Of a stretch of 64,000 bases of DNA, positions 1 through 8,833 are shown in pieces. Both the position numbers and the translations under genes were made by a program. The notes beneath the pieces were generated by a model. That model did not search any database. It saw only the letters and a program-made list of their open reading frames with translations, and was not told where the DNA came from. The stretch lies in contig CAWBWO010000008.1 in assembly GCA_963792445.1 (NCBI GenBank), positions 62,001 to 126,000 of the forward strand, written 5' to 3'. The stretch comes from Rummeliibacillus sp963792445. GTDB taxonomy: Bacteria > Bacillota > Bacilli > Bacillales_A > Planococcaceae. How positions within the stretch are numbered: the first letter of the stretch is position 1; each line of letters starts with the position of its first letter.

Positions 1-961
1 TATCGATTTTAGATTCAGGAACTAATGGCGTGTAGACATCCCACATATGCAATTCATCGACACCAAGAACCTTTTTGCGTAATGAAATATAGCGATGCAT
101 AAGTGGTAAGTATTTGTGTATCGTTTCAATCAATTGATCGTACACTTTTTCAGGGATACTATTTGCAGACATCGCTGCTTGTCTTGCAGAGTCATATTTG
201 CGAATACGAGCACTTACATTGTGTGCTTTTACATTACCTGTTAATGTAGTAGCAAATGTGTTTTTAAAGTTGCCATATGTGCCATACATTGCATGGAAAG
301 CCGCTTCACGTACTGAACGATCTTTACTTTCTAAAAAGTGAACATAATTACCATGTGTTAATTGAACTTGTTCACCATCTTCATCCTGAATTGTTGGGAA
401 TTCTAAGTCCGCATTGTTTAACATGCTAAATGTATTGGAAGATGCACCTGTCACTTCAGACATTTGTGATAGGATTGCTTCTTGTTCTGCTGGTAAAATA
501 TGAGGACGTTCTTTATTGATCTCTTCAATTTCTTGTTTATATAATTTTAAATCTTCGTTTTGTTCTAGATATCCTTCAAGTACTGCTTCATCTAATGATA
601 AGATTTCAGGAGTTAAGAACGATAGGCTTGTGGAAATTTGCGCATATAAAGTCTTTGCACGACTATCCATAGCTTGATAAGCTCCATTTGTTGTATCTTG
701 GTCATTACGCATATGAGAATAAGCATATAGTCGTCCTAATTTACCATACACTTCATCACGGAAGCGTAAAACCGTAAGTAATGCTTCAGCTCCGTCTTTA
801 ATTGTTCCTTTATAGTTAGCAGCTTGTTTACCTAATTCGCTGATTTCTTTAAAGGATTCTTCCCATGCAGCATCTGATGCAAATATATCTTCTAGTCTCC
901 AAGTTAACTCTGTAGGTACCTCTTCTCTTGTTAATACTTTGCTTTTTTGATTTTCAGCCAT
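1..961 (-). CDS. pepF: Oligoendopeptidase F (M3 family), 3' end outside the window
   Basis: The reverse-strand reading frame starts at ATG 961 (MAENQKSKVLTREEVPTE) behind a GGAGG ribosome site and stays open to the window edge. About 320 of the roughly 600 residues usual for PepF are present. This part holds the helical N-terminal domain; the HEXXH zinc site lies outside the window, so activity cannot be judged. PepF is a cytosolic zinc metallopeptidase that cleaves short peptides. In Bacillus it follows coiA and mecA, as here, and is linked to peptide turnover. The assignment rests on sequence resemblance of the N-terminal domain plus the spxA-mecA-coiA-pepF order. Confidence 0.88.
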   Translation of the reverse strand, partial: MAENQKSKVLTREEVPTELTWRLEDIFASDAAWEESFKEISELGKQAANYKGTIKDGAEALLTVLRFRDEVYGKLGRLYAYSHMRNDQDTTNGAYQAMDSRAKTLYAQISTSLSFLTPEILSLDEAVLEGYLEQNEDLKLYKQEIEEINKERPHILPAEQEAILSQMSEVTGASSNTFSMLNNADLEFPTIQDEDGEQVQLTHGNYVHFLESKDRSVREAAFHAMYGTYGNFKNTFATTLTGNVKAHNVSARIRKYDSARQAAMSANSIPEKVYDQLIETIHKYLPLMHRYISLRKKVLGVDELHMWDVYTPLVPESKID

Positions 962-1024
962 GTTATGACCTCCTCATATAATTTTTATCTAGAAACGAAG
1001 TTCTCTCATATTTTCTCAATTTTC

Positions 1025-2158
1025 TCAATGCTTTGCAAGAAATTGGACATATATATGCTCATATAATATCTTTTCAACAAATGGGCTATTAATTTTAGAT
1101 ATCTTTATGCCTTTTAATATTTTATTATAATTTCTTATTGATTCAATAGCTTGTTTATTTATAAATATATTTGGATACTTCTTCCTGAATTCATGAATGA
1201 TATAAGAAGATATATAGGTAATGTCTTTTCCCCTTTCTTCTAAAAAATGTATCCATAATAACTGCCATTCCGCTTCAAAAACCGAAAATCCGAGCGATTT
1301 AGACACAGGAATACCGATGAATAGTGGCAAGTTTTTCAATTGATATCGCATGACATAACATGCGCGTAAAAAGGGATCTTGTACGCCATTTTTACTTATA
1401 AGTAATCTACTCTTTAAAAATTGTAATCTAGTTTTCTTCCAGATCTGCCAATAGCTCAAGAACTCTTGTTCAGTGGGTGCTTCTACTTGTAAGAATGGAA
1501 AACGTTGTGCATTACTCGGTAAATACTTGACCAATGTAATAAACCGATATCCTCCAATTGGCATCAAATAGGAAAAATACACAAAATTACTTGCTTCGGC
1601 ATCAAAAGTAATGATATGCGCTTGTTCTTGAATGTATGAGATAAATTGTTGTTTAAATGGGGATAATTTAATTTGTTGAATACCGTTTCTATATGATTGA
1701 TTATTGTTGGGGGTTTTTAATATCCAGATTGGCTTTATATTTGCTTGACGATAACCTTTTGTACGACTTTCCATTTGGGGGATAGAGATCGTACTACATT
1801 GAAATTCAATGGCAAACCGCTGACGCCCACTCTCGATTAAAATGTCTGGCCTTTGTGCTAACTCTTGCAGGTAGGCTTCAAGATGAACGGTCAGCTTCAG
1901 TTTTTGAAACATTTCGTATAATTTCTGTTTACCTAATAAGTGTTCAGCAGTCTCTCCTTCTGAAAAGGAACCTAGGCACTTACTCTTTTTTTGATGTGCA
2001 AAATGTGGAATCATAATTTGTCCAATTTTCAAATGAACAGATTCTTCACATTGTGGGCAGAAAAACTGCTCTTTTTTTCTAAGCTCTTTCAATTTGTCTT
2101 TCGTATCTTGCCTTGTTAATACAATTAACTCCTTGTTAGAATTGAATGCTGTTAAAAT
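1025..2158 (-). CDS. coiA: Competence protein CoiA, probable ATT start
   Basis: CoiA is a nuclease-like protein needed for efficient recombination of transforming DNA in competent cells. Near the N-terminus is a zinc-ribbon-like CPQC motif followed by PHFAH. A nuclease core follows with RPDILIE and AIEFQCS, the D...E.Q pattern of the CoiA/restriction-fold family. The open frame extends upstream to an ATG at 2206, but that ATG has no ribosome site. A perfect GGAGGTGAT lies inside the frame, and 7 bases after GGAGG comes ATT (2158-2156). Starting there gives 377 residues beginning xLTAFNSN, close to the B. subtilis length (about 373). The gene sits between mecA and pepF, the usual order. Confidence 0.82.
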   Translation of the reverse strand: MLTAFNSNKELIVLTRQDTKDKLKELRKKEQFFCPQCEESVHLKIGQIMIPHFAHQKKSKCLGSFSEGETAEHLLGKQKLYEMFQKLKLTVHLEAYLQELAQRPDILIESGRQRFAIEFQCSTISIPQMESRTKGYRQANIKPIWILKTPNNNQSYRNGIQQIKLSPFKQQFISYIQEQAHIITFDAEASNFVYFSYLMPIGGYRFITLVKYLPSNAQRFPFLQVEAPTEQEFLSYWQIWKKTRLQFLKSRLLISKNGVQDPFLRACYVMRYQLKNLPLFIGIPVSKSLGFSVFEAEWQLLWIHFLEERGKDITYISSYIIHEFRKKYPNIFINKQAIESIRNYNKILKGIKISKINSPFVEKILYEHIYVQFLAKH

Positions 2159-2244
2159 GTGATCACCTCCAAATATAATTCTATGAATTTTCTGATATAT
2201 TCGCAACTATTATGATTGTTCAAAAGTAATTTTTAAATAACACA

Positions 2245-2290
2245 AAGGAGTGACTAAAAAGTAAATTTCAATACTTTTTAGTCACTCCTT
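2245..2290 (-). terminator. Rho-independent terminator after mecA
   Basis: A perfect 19-bp inverted repeat (arms 2245-2263 and 2272-2290, AAGGAGTGACTAAAAAGTA and its complement) with an 8-base loop lies between the mecA stop and coiA. The T-run on the minus strand is weak, so termination may be partial. Confidence 0.75.
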
Positions 2291-2303
2291 CTCTATTTAT
2301 TCA

Positions 2304-2957
2304 TTAAAAAAATTTACGGACCGTTTCAAAACAATTTTCTGCCATTATTGGTTTTCCGTATTCTTCTAACAAATGAATTGTAGTGTCTGCCTCTTCAGCA
2401 CTTTCACAAATGACACTCAAATAATTCTCTAGTTCTTCTATTGTACACTCTTCATCGAAATCAACATGCAGATAATACTTGCCATTTAATTCATATAACG
2501 AATTTTCGAACTTTGCTTCTGCTGGCATTCTATTGGCGATATCAATGATATCTTCAAAATCATTCAGCACAAACGTGTATCCGTCTAGATATTCATCCTC
2601 ATCGCCGAAGATTTCCTCAAATTCATGAGGTTTGAGATCCATGCCGTTAAATGCATTTTCAAAAAACTTTCTTTTATCTTCTAGATTTGCGGGGAGATCC
2701 AATGTTCCATCTTCAGAAAACTTGGCTGTAGTTACTGTTAACTCAAGCCCATTTTCTTTGGCTACGACTTGAATCCATAACGGACCATCCATTTCAAAAT
2801 CTATATCATCATTAATTTCTTCCATCATTACCCAGAAGAGTTCTTCGCCTTTATCTCGGTTATACCATATTTCGTCTTTTGTAAATCCGAGTTCTTCAAT
2901 GTCAAGATAAGAAATGAAGAGTTTTAGTGTATTCTCGTTAATGCGCTCCATATCCAT
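2304..2957 (-). CDS. mecA: Adaptor protein MecA
   Basis: MecA is the adaptor that hands ComK and other substrates to the ClpCP protease and helps assemble the ClpC hexamer. Starting at ATG 2957 the protein is MDMERINENTLKLFISYLD, the conserved MecA N-terminal substrate-binding segment, 217 residues long (218 in B. subtilis). GGAGGGAG ends 9 bases before this ATG. An in-frame TTG at 2966 touches the ribosome site and is unlikely to be used. An acidic linker (FGDEDEYLDGY) joins the N-terminal domain to the C-terminal ClpC-binding domain. Its target comK is also in this window. Confidence 0.95.
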   Translation of the reverse strand: MDMERINENTLKLFISYLDIEELGFTKDEIWYNRDKGEELFWVMMEEINDDIDFEMDGPLWIQVVAKENGLELTVTTAKFSEDGTLDLPANLEDKRKFFENAFNGMDLKPHEFEEIFGDEDEYLDGYTFVLNDFEDIIDIANRMPAEAKFENSLYELNGKYYLHVDFDEECTIEELENYLSVICESAEEADTTIHLLEEYGKPIMAENCFETVRKFF

Positions 2958-3247
2958 ATTACACAACTCCCTCCGGTCACTACTTCTTAAAAGATTTGTC
3001 TGTTAGCCAGATTATTGAAGGTGTACCCTTTAAACAGCGTCTCTTACTATTGTATGACGATATGGCGAAAAATGAAAAGAATAAATCTTAAGAAATAACA
3101 ATAGTATATGAAATATAATAGAGTATGTTTACAAAAACAAGTAAAATACACTAATTCGTAATAATTTAAGGTCAATACTATTTTGCTATTATGTAAAAAA
3201 TCATCCAATTCACTTTTATTCCCATCAAATACAAAAAATAAACAAAA

Positions 3248-3283
3248 AAGCTAAAACCCCATTTACAAAAGGAGTTCTAGCTT
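3248..3283 (-). terminator. Terminator after spxA
   Basis: On the minus strand AAGCTAGAACTCC pairs with GGGGTTTTAGCTT, counting G-U pairs, around a short loop. TTTTTTGTTTATTTTTT follows. It lies 30 bases beyond the spxA stop. Confidence 0.85.
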
Positions 3284-3313
3284 AGCTTGTACATATGTCA
3301 TTGAACTATGCGG

Positions 3314-3709
3314 TTAGTTAACCATTTTTTGAGCTTCTTGTAATTGGTATGCACGTACTTTACGAGGCAAGAAACGACGAATTTCATCTTCGTTATAACC
3401 AACTTGTAAACGTTTTTCGTCTAAAATAATTGGACGACGTAATAAACCTGGATTTTCTTGTATAAGTTCATATAAACGTTGAAGTGGCAATGATTCTAAA
3501 TCCACTTTAAGTTTTTGAAAAATTTTCGAACGAGTCGAAATAATTTCATCTGTTCCATCTTCAGTCATTCGCAAAATTTCTTTAATTTCACTAATGCTAA
3601 GTGGCTCTGCAAAAATATTTCGTTCTTTATATGGAATTTCATGTTCTTCTAACCATGCTTTTGCTTTTCTACAGGAAGTACAACTTGGTGAGGTAAATAA
3701 TGTTACCAT
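3314..3709 (-). CDS. spxA: Redox-responsive RNA polymerase-binding regulator Spx
   Basis: An ArsC/Spx-family protein that binds the alpha C-terminal domain of RNA polymerase and redirects transcription under thiol stress. From MVTLFTSPSCTSCRKAKAWL it is 131 residues, the same as B. subtilis Spx. The CTSC redox switch (CXXC) is at residues 10-13, and the conserved RRPIILDEKRLQVGYNEDEI segment is present. Upstream in-frame starts (GTG 3721, ATG 3712) would add only a few residues. Placed upstream of mecA-coiA as in Bacillus. Confidence 0.95.
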   Translation of the reverse strand: MVTLFTSPSCTSCRKAKAWLEEHEIPYKERNIFAEPLSISEIKEILRMTEDGTDEIISTRSKIFQKLKVDLESLPLQRLYELIQENPGLLRRPIILDEKRLQVGYNEDEIRRFLPRKVRAYQLQEAQKMVN

Positions 3710-4184
3710 CATATCTAACACAACCTTTCAAATGTGGTTTAGTTATATAAACATTTATTATTTTTAAATTAGAATTACTCTAATAAAGAGGTCTAACAAC
3801 ATTATACAACAGATTGATTCTTTTGGATATACAATAAAATGAAATAATTTCAACTGATTTATGACTAATTATTCTATTACTTTAAGCTTTTCAAGTTTTC
3901 CGTATAGAGTAATTCTCACTTACATATTTAATATTCCCAAATTTTATAGCTTTTAAACATTTAAATCTAATTTAAAATTTTCTCATTTAGCATTTTGAAT
4001 TGAAAATAACCTGCGTTCTATTATATTTACGTTTAATGGTTCAAAAAGTTTCAATTTTCCTTATAAAAATAGTTGGAATTTGTATCGATTTTTTGTTTTA
4101 TGTATGAAGCAATAACGAATGGCATACAATACAAGCAGCGTGAAAACTTGATATTTAAATTGAGTTATATTATAATTTCCACAA
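3710..4184. other. Gene-free AT-rich intergenic stretch
   Basis: About 475 bases between the divergent spxA and trpS leaders. No open frame with a ribosome site was found on either strand. It probably holds the spxA promoter and the upstream part of the trpS leader, but no site clear enough to call was seen. Confidence 0.6.
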
Positions 4185-4332
4185 TAAAGTGAAACTTCAA
4201 TCAGTGGGGTTTTACCCCAATGATTGTTAGTTGAACCAATCGGGCATTTACAGGCAGTTATCTCCCACCTATGCTTTTTCGAATTTTCTAAAGCATTGAG
4301 GTTGAGTCTACTGCCCGTTAATGCGGGATAAA
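4185..4332 (+). repeat. Dispersed multi-hairpin element, copy A
   Basis: A 148-bp copy of a repeat also found at 18565-18713 and, expanded, at 61593-61908. It opens with TAAAGTGAAACTTCAATCAG and ends with CCCGTTAATGCGGGATAAA. Hairpin 1 is GGGG-TTTTA-CCCC. Then come TTAGTTGAACCAATCGGGC and an outer stem (ACAGGCAG with CTGCCCGT, one mismatch) holding an inner stem CCTATGCTT/AAGCATTGAGG. It abuts the 5' edge of the trpS T-box leader and points the same way as trpS. Confidence 0.85.
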
Positions 4333-4578
4333 TAGTAAAACGAAGACGAAGAGTAGTACTTATAGAAAGTATGTCAAGAGAGTCTGTGGAAGGTGTGAAC
4401 AGATCATACACTATGGGGAATGGACTTCCGAGTTGGCTTTATGAACCACTTTGTTAGTAGTGAAGCTCGTTTTTCTCACGTTACGAGATTGAGTGGTCGA
4501 TTTATTCGACAAGCTTGGGTGGTACCGCGGATTTCAAAACATCATTCGTCCCTATTAGGGATGCATGATGTTTTTTTA
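4333..4578 (+). promoter_or_regulatory. Tryptophan T-box leader of trpS
   Basis: This is a tRNA-sensing leader. The T-box TGGGTGGTACCGCGG is at 4516-4530. The probable specifier codon TGG (Trp) is at 4421-4423 within GAATGGAC, and stem-I signatures AGAGAG and GGAAGGTGTGAAC precede it. A terminator (AACATCAT ... ATGATGTT, 4538-4572) with a T-run follows. Uncharged tRNA-Trp pairing with the T-box would favour the antiterminator and turn on trpS. The 5' boundary is approximate. Confidence 0.92.
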
Positions 4579-4598
4579 TTTTAAGGAGGAATTTCAAT

Positions 4599-5588
4599 AT
4601 GAAAAGAATTTTTTCAGGTGTTCAACCAACAGGCGTTATTACACTAGGCAACTATATCGGTGCATTCCGCCAATTCGTGGAATTGCAAGATGACTATGAT
4701 TGCATCTTCAGCATTGTAGACCAACATGCTATTACTGTACAACAAGATCCAGAAGAACTAAGCAAAAGTATTCGTACACTAGCTGCAACGTATCTTGCTG
4801 CAGGAATTGACCCACATAAGTCAACATTATTTATCCAATCTGAAGTACCTGCACATGCACAAGCTGGATGGATTTTAACTTGTACTTCTTATATTGGTGA
4901 ACTAGAACGTATGACTCAATTCAAGGACAAATCAAAAGGCAAAGACGCTGTATCAGCTGGATTACTAACTTACCCACCTTTAATGGCAGCAGATATTTTG
5001 CTTTATAACACGGATGTCGTGCCAGTTGGTGAAGACCAAAAACAACATCTTGAAATCACACGAGATTTAGCAGAACGCTTCAACAAACGCTATGGGGATA
5101 CATTTAAAATCCCAGATATTCATTTACCTAAAAATGGTGCTCGTATTAAATCATTACAAGACCCATTGAAAAAAATGAGTAAATCCGATGAAAACAAAAA
5201 AGCAACAATTCGCATTTTAGATCCTGCAAAAGATATTGAGAAAAAAGTAAAATCTGCGGTTACAGATTCTGAAGGCATTGTGAAATTTGATACAGAAAAC
5301 AAACCAGGTGTCTCTAACCTATTAACAATTGAAGCTTCTTTAACTGATGTTTCTATTGAAGATGTAGTTGCAAAATATGAAGGTCTTGGTTATGGTGCAT
5401 TCAAAGCTGGTGTTGCCGAAAGTATCATCAACCATTTAACGCCAATTCAAGAAAGATTCGCTGAATTAATCAATTCACCTGAATTAGATCAGATCCTTGA
5501 TCATGGCGCAGAAAAAGCAAATGCTATTGCTAGCGAAACGATTGCTAAGATGGAGACTGCGATGGGCTTGGGTAGAAGAAGACGCTAA
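4599..5588 (+). CDS. trpS: Tryptophan--tRNA ligase
   Basis: Class I tryptophanyl-tRNA synthetase of 329 residues, cytosolic, which charges tRNA-Trp. The nucleotide-binding segment TLGNYIGA (HIGH-type) lies near residues 16-23 and the KMSKS loop reads KKMSKSDENK near residue 195. AAGGAGGA precedes the ATG by a normal distance. Expression is controlled by the T-box leader immediately upstream. The 3' end overlaps a short convergent membrane-protein frame by 44 bases. Confidence 0.98.
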   Translation: MKRIFSGVQPTGVITLGNYIGAFRQFVELQDDYDCIFSIVDQHAITVQQDPEELSKSIRTLAATYLAAGIDPHKSTLFIQSEVPAHAQAGWILTCTSYIGELERMTQFKDKSKGKDAVSAGLLTYPPLMAADILLYNTDVVPVGEDQKQHLEITRDLAERFNKRYGDTFKIPDIHLPKNGARIKSLQDPLKKMSKSDENKKATIRILDPAKDIEKKVKSAVTDSEGIVKFDTENKPGVSNLLTIEASLTDVSIEDVVAKYEGLGYGAFKAGVAESIINHLTPIQERFAELINSPELDQILDHGAEKANAIASETIAKMETAMGLGRRRR

Positions 5589-5757
5589 TCATACCGATCC
5601 ATGATGCAATGAAGATTTTAAAATCAACAGATTGTAAGATAAATGTAAAGATGGATGTCCAACTGTATCCTAATGCATGATAGTTTAAGTATAAAATCAT
5701 GTGGGTGGATGTAAGAACGATTAAGCCGTAACATATTAGAAAAATTAATATTCTCAT
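5545..5757 (-). CDS. Small two-helix membrane protein, function unknown
   Basis: A 70-residue protein with two hydrophobic helices (about residues 2-23 and 33-63) and a short SPSQSPS tail. AAAGGA sits 8 bases before the ATG, which supports translation. It converges on trpS and overlaps its 3' end by 44 bases. I do not recognise a family. It could be spurious because part of it is antisense to trpS. Confidence 0.5.
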   Translation of the reverse strand: MRILIFLICYGLIVLTSTHMILYLNYHALGYSWTSIFTFILQSVDFKIFIASWIGMISVFFYPSPSQSPS

Positions 5758-5794
5758 CGAAACGATCCTTTTCTATTTTTTACATTCTATGTGG

Positions 5795-5827
5795 AAAAGC
5801 CTTTCTCTATTCATGAGAAAGGCTTTT
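5795..5827. terminator. Hairpin terminator
   Basis: AAAAGCCTTTCTC and GAGAAAGGCTTTT form a perfect 13-bp stem. It is positioned to stop read-through from trpS on the plus strand. Confidence 0.75.
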
Positions 5828-5861
5828 GCTATTGTTTAAGTATTTTTTTATATTACTACTC

Positions 5862-5901
5862 AAAAAAGAGTTGGCTCATTTATCTGAACCAACTCTTTTT
5901 T
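5862..5901 (-). terminator. Terminator after copA
   Basis: AAAAAAGAGTTGG pairs with CCAACTCTTTTTT. On the minus strand this follows the copA stop directly and ends in a T-run. Confidence 0.85.
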
Positions 5902-5904
5902 TGA

Positions 5905-8317
5905 TTATAAATTTATTCGTTGTAATCTAAGGGCATTTAATACGACGGATACAGAGCTGAATGCCATTGCGGCTCCTGCTACCCATGGCGCAAGAAGTCC
6001 TGCTGCTGCGATTGGAATGCCGATGATGTTATAGGCAAATGCCCAAAATAGATTCTGTTTAATATTGCGCATTGTTTTACGACTTATTAGGATTGCATCT
6101 GCAATACGGTTTAAGTCTCCACGAATGAGCGTTATATCGGCAGCTTCTATTGCAACATCTGTTCCTGTTCCAATGGCCATCCCGATATCTGCGGTTGCAA
6201 GTGCAGGCGCATCGTTAATACCATCCCCTACCATCGCTACTTTTCTGCCTAAATCTTGTAGTTTTTTTACTTCATTTGCTTTGCCTTCAGGTAATACCTC
6301 TGCAATAACTTGATTTACACCTACTTCTTGGCCAATTGTTTGTGCGGTAAGTTTGTTATCTCCAGTCATCATAATAACGGTATTTCCCATTTCTTGTAGA
6401 CGGCGAATAGCTTCTTTTGATGTCTCTTTAATCGTATCTGCTACTGCTACGATCCCCGCGAATTGGCCATTAATCGCTACCAAGCATCGCTGTTTTACCG
6501 TTTTCCTCAAGTTGTTCCATTGTTTTTGCCATGCTTCCGATATCGATTCCAAATTGTTGCATTAGTTTTCGAGTACCAATCACTATACCTTGACCAGAAA
6601 CAGTTGCTTGAACGCCGAAACCAGGAATTGCTTCAAAAAATTGAACATTACCTAAGCTAATTCCTTTATCTTGAATACCTTTTACAATGGCTTCTGCTAA
6701 TGGATGTTCAGATTGATTTTCAGCTGCACCGATTAAAGATAAAAAATGTTCTTCTTCTTGATCTGGTGCTACAATGACATCTGTTAAAACAGGTTTACCG
6801 TGAGTAACTGTACCCGTTTTATCTACAACCACTGTATCAATGCCTTGCGTTTGTTCTAGATATTCTCCACCTTTAAATAGTATTCCGAACTCAGCTGCTC
6901 GCCCCGAACCAGCCATAATCGAGGTTGGTGTTGCTAAACCAAGAGCACACGGACAAGCAATCACAAGTACTGAAATTAGTGCTTCAAGTGCTTGCGTAAA
7001 TTCACCTGGTCGTACCCATAAAATCCAAACAAGGAATGTAATCATTGCTATTCCCACTACAATCGGTACAAATACCCCAGAGATTTTGTCTGCTAAACGT
7101 TGAATCGGAGCTTTTGATCCTTGTGCATCTTCTACGACTTTAATAATCTGTGCAAGCGCTGTGTCCCGCCCTACTTTGGTTGCTTTCATTTTAATGAAAC
7201 CATTTTTATTGATCGTTGAGCCAAATAGTGTATCTCCTTGTTTTTTGTCTAATGGAAGACTCTCACCTGTTAACATCGATTCATCTACAGAAGTCATTCC
7301 TTCTATTACTTCACCATCTACTGGTATTTTTTCGCCTGGCTTTACTAATAGAATGTCTCCCATCACAACTTCAGCTAATGGAATTTCTTTTTCTACACCA
7401 TTTCTTTCAACAGTTGCCGTATTCGCTTGCAGACCCATTAATTTTTTAATAGCTTCTGAAGAATGGCCTTTTGCTTTTGCTTCAAACAATTTACCTAAAA
7501 GAATTAACGTAATCAGTACCGCACTTGTTTCGAAGTAGAGGTGCGGCATATGGTGTGCTCCGCTTGAAACAATAGCTTGATAAACACTATAGAAATAAGC
7601 GGCTGAAGTCCCCATGACAACAAGTACATCCATATTGGCACTACCATTTCGTAAAGCCTTATACGCACCAACATAAAATTGTTTTCCGATGATAAATTGA
7701 ACAGGTGTTGCAAGGATCATCTGCACCCAAGGATTCATTAACCAATTCGGTACATATAGAAACGATGTAAATGAAAAATGGCCAACCATCGTCCAGAGTA
7801 ATGGCAGAGAAAAACATGCTGATATGATAAATTTTAATTGTTGTTTTTTGATTACTTTAGCGCGAATGTCTTCTGTTTCTTGCGATTCTTCTTTTAGATG
7901 TGCACCGTAACCTAATTTTTCAACTTTTGCAATGATATCTGAAATGGCTAATTCAGAAGGGTTAAATTCAACCGTTGCCTTTTCTAATGCTAAATTGACA
8001 TTTGCAGATGCGATTCCTTCCATTCGGTTTAATCCTTTTTCTATACGAGTGGCACAAGCTGCACATGTCATCCCTGTAATATCTAACTCTGTTTTTTGTT
8101 TCACGACGCCATAACCTAATGCCTCAATTTTCTTCTCAAAATCTGCTTCACTAAGTTTTGCAGGGTCATATTGAATCGATGACTTCTCAAGCGCTAAGTT
8201 TACATTCGCTTGTTTGACACCATCCATTTTATTTAAACCTTTTTCAATACGCATCGCACATGCTGCACACGTCATACCTGTAATTTGCAAATTGGTTTCT
8301 TTAAATTCCGTACTCAT
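5905..8317 (-). CDS. copA: Copper-exporting P1B-type ATPase CopA, frameshifted
   Basis: A membrane pump that exports Cu(I). From ATG 8317 (MSTEFKETNLQ, AAGGAGG 8 bases upstream) there are two N-terminal heavy-metal domains, each with GMTCAAC. These are followed by membrane helices, the TGES loop, the IACPCALGLATP metal channel, the DKTGTVTHGKP phosphorylation site and MVGDGINDAPAL. The frame breaks near 6480: codons read GKTAMLGSD-stop, while removing one base from a GG pair gives GKTAMLVAINGQF and an open frame to 5905. Repaired length is about 803 residues, normal for CopA. I infer an assembly indel or a recent mutation. Two CsoR-like palindromes upstream suggest copper-induced expression. 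No copZ or csoR gene is in the window. Confidence 0.93.
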
Positions 8318-8390
8318 CTTACTTACCTCCTTCTTCAATAACCATCATGTACATTGAAAATCTCAATTTATTCAAGAATAATTACGTTAA

Positions 8391-8412
8391 GTATACTGTA
8401 TAGGGGTATATA
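8391..8412 (-). promoter_or_regulatory. CsoR-like operator, proximal
   Basis: GTATACTGTATAGGGGTATATA resembles the A/T-flanked CCCC/GGGG half-sites of CsoR operators upstream of copZA. It overlaps a possible -10 (TATACT on the minus strand). Motif resemblance only. Confidence 0.45.
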
Positions 8413-8463
8413 GAAATTAATAAAATCTTGAAATCATAAAATTTTATTACAATTACACTGTAC

Positions 8464-8482
8464 TATACCTGCAAGGGGTATG
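8464..8482 (-). promoter_or_regulatory. CsoR-like operator, distal
   Basis: TATACCTGCAAGGGGTATG is an interrupted palindrome (ATACC / GGGGTAT) similar to the proximal site. Both lie between copA and fabF, nearer copA. Confidence 0.45.
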
Positions 8483-8577
8483 TAAAGGGAAATGTTTTAT
8501 ATGGCAAAGCAAAAAGTGATGATACTATTCTCTGTGCCAGCGTGCAAGAAAAGCATTTTGGGTGTTTGAAATTATTG

Positions 8578-8682
8578 TTACTTGCGATTTTTATCTGTTT
8601 ACTTGCATTTTTGAATGGTTTACTTGCAATTTTGGCCGCTTTACTTGCGTTTTTGCGAAATTTACTTGTGTTTTCGATATTT
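8578..8682. repeat. Five-unit 21-bp tandem array, core TTACTTGC
   Basis: TTACTTGC (last copy TTACTTGT) starts at 8578, 8599, 8620, 8641 and 8662, exactly 21 bases apart. Each core is followed by a purine-start T-rich stretch and about five variable bases ending in T. Open frames through it are artefacts of the 21-base period. It lies in the copA-fabF intergenic region, between the CsoR-like sites and the fabF terminator. Confidence 0.9.
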
Positions 8683-8776
8683 TAAGTCCTCGATTGCTCT
8701 CTTTGTTCACGGTCCAGTTTTGGTTGGAGATCTATTTATCTCGTGTGGTTATAAATTTATAAAAAGTCAGCATAAT

Positions 8777-8812
8777 AAAAAACCACAGGACAAATACGGC
8801 CTGTGGTTTTTA
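8777..8812 (-). terminator. Terminator after fabF
   Basis: AAAAACCACAGG pairs with CCTGTGGTTTTT around a 10-base loop, about 20 bases beyond the fabF stop. Confidence 0.85.
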
Positions 8813-8833
8813 AAGTATATAATTTATTATCTA

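Noticed and set aside
4061..4411. 116-codon minus-strand frame in the trpS leader
   Set aside because: It runs antisense through the repeat and T-box, and has no ribosome site.
8578..8682. Possible CRISPR array
   Set aside because: Core is only 8 bp with 13-bp gaps and no cas genes; too short for repeats and spacers.
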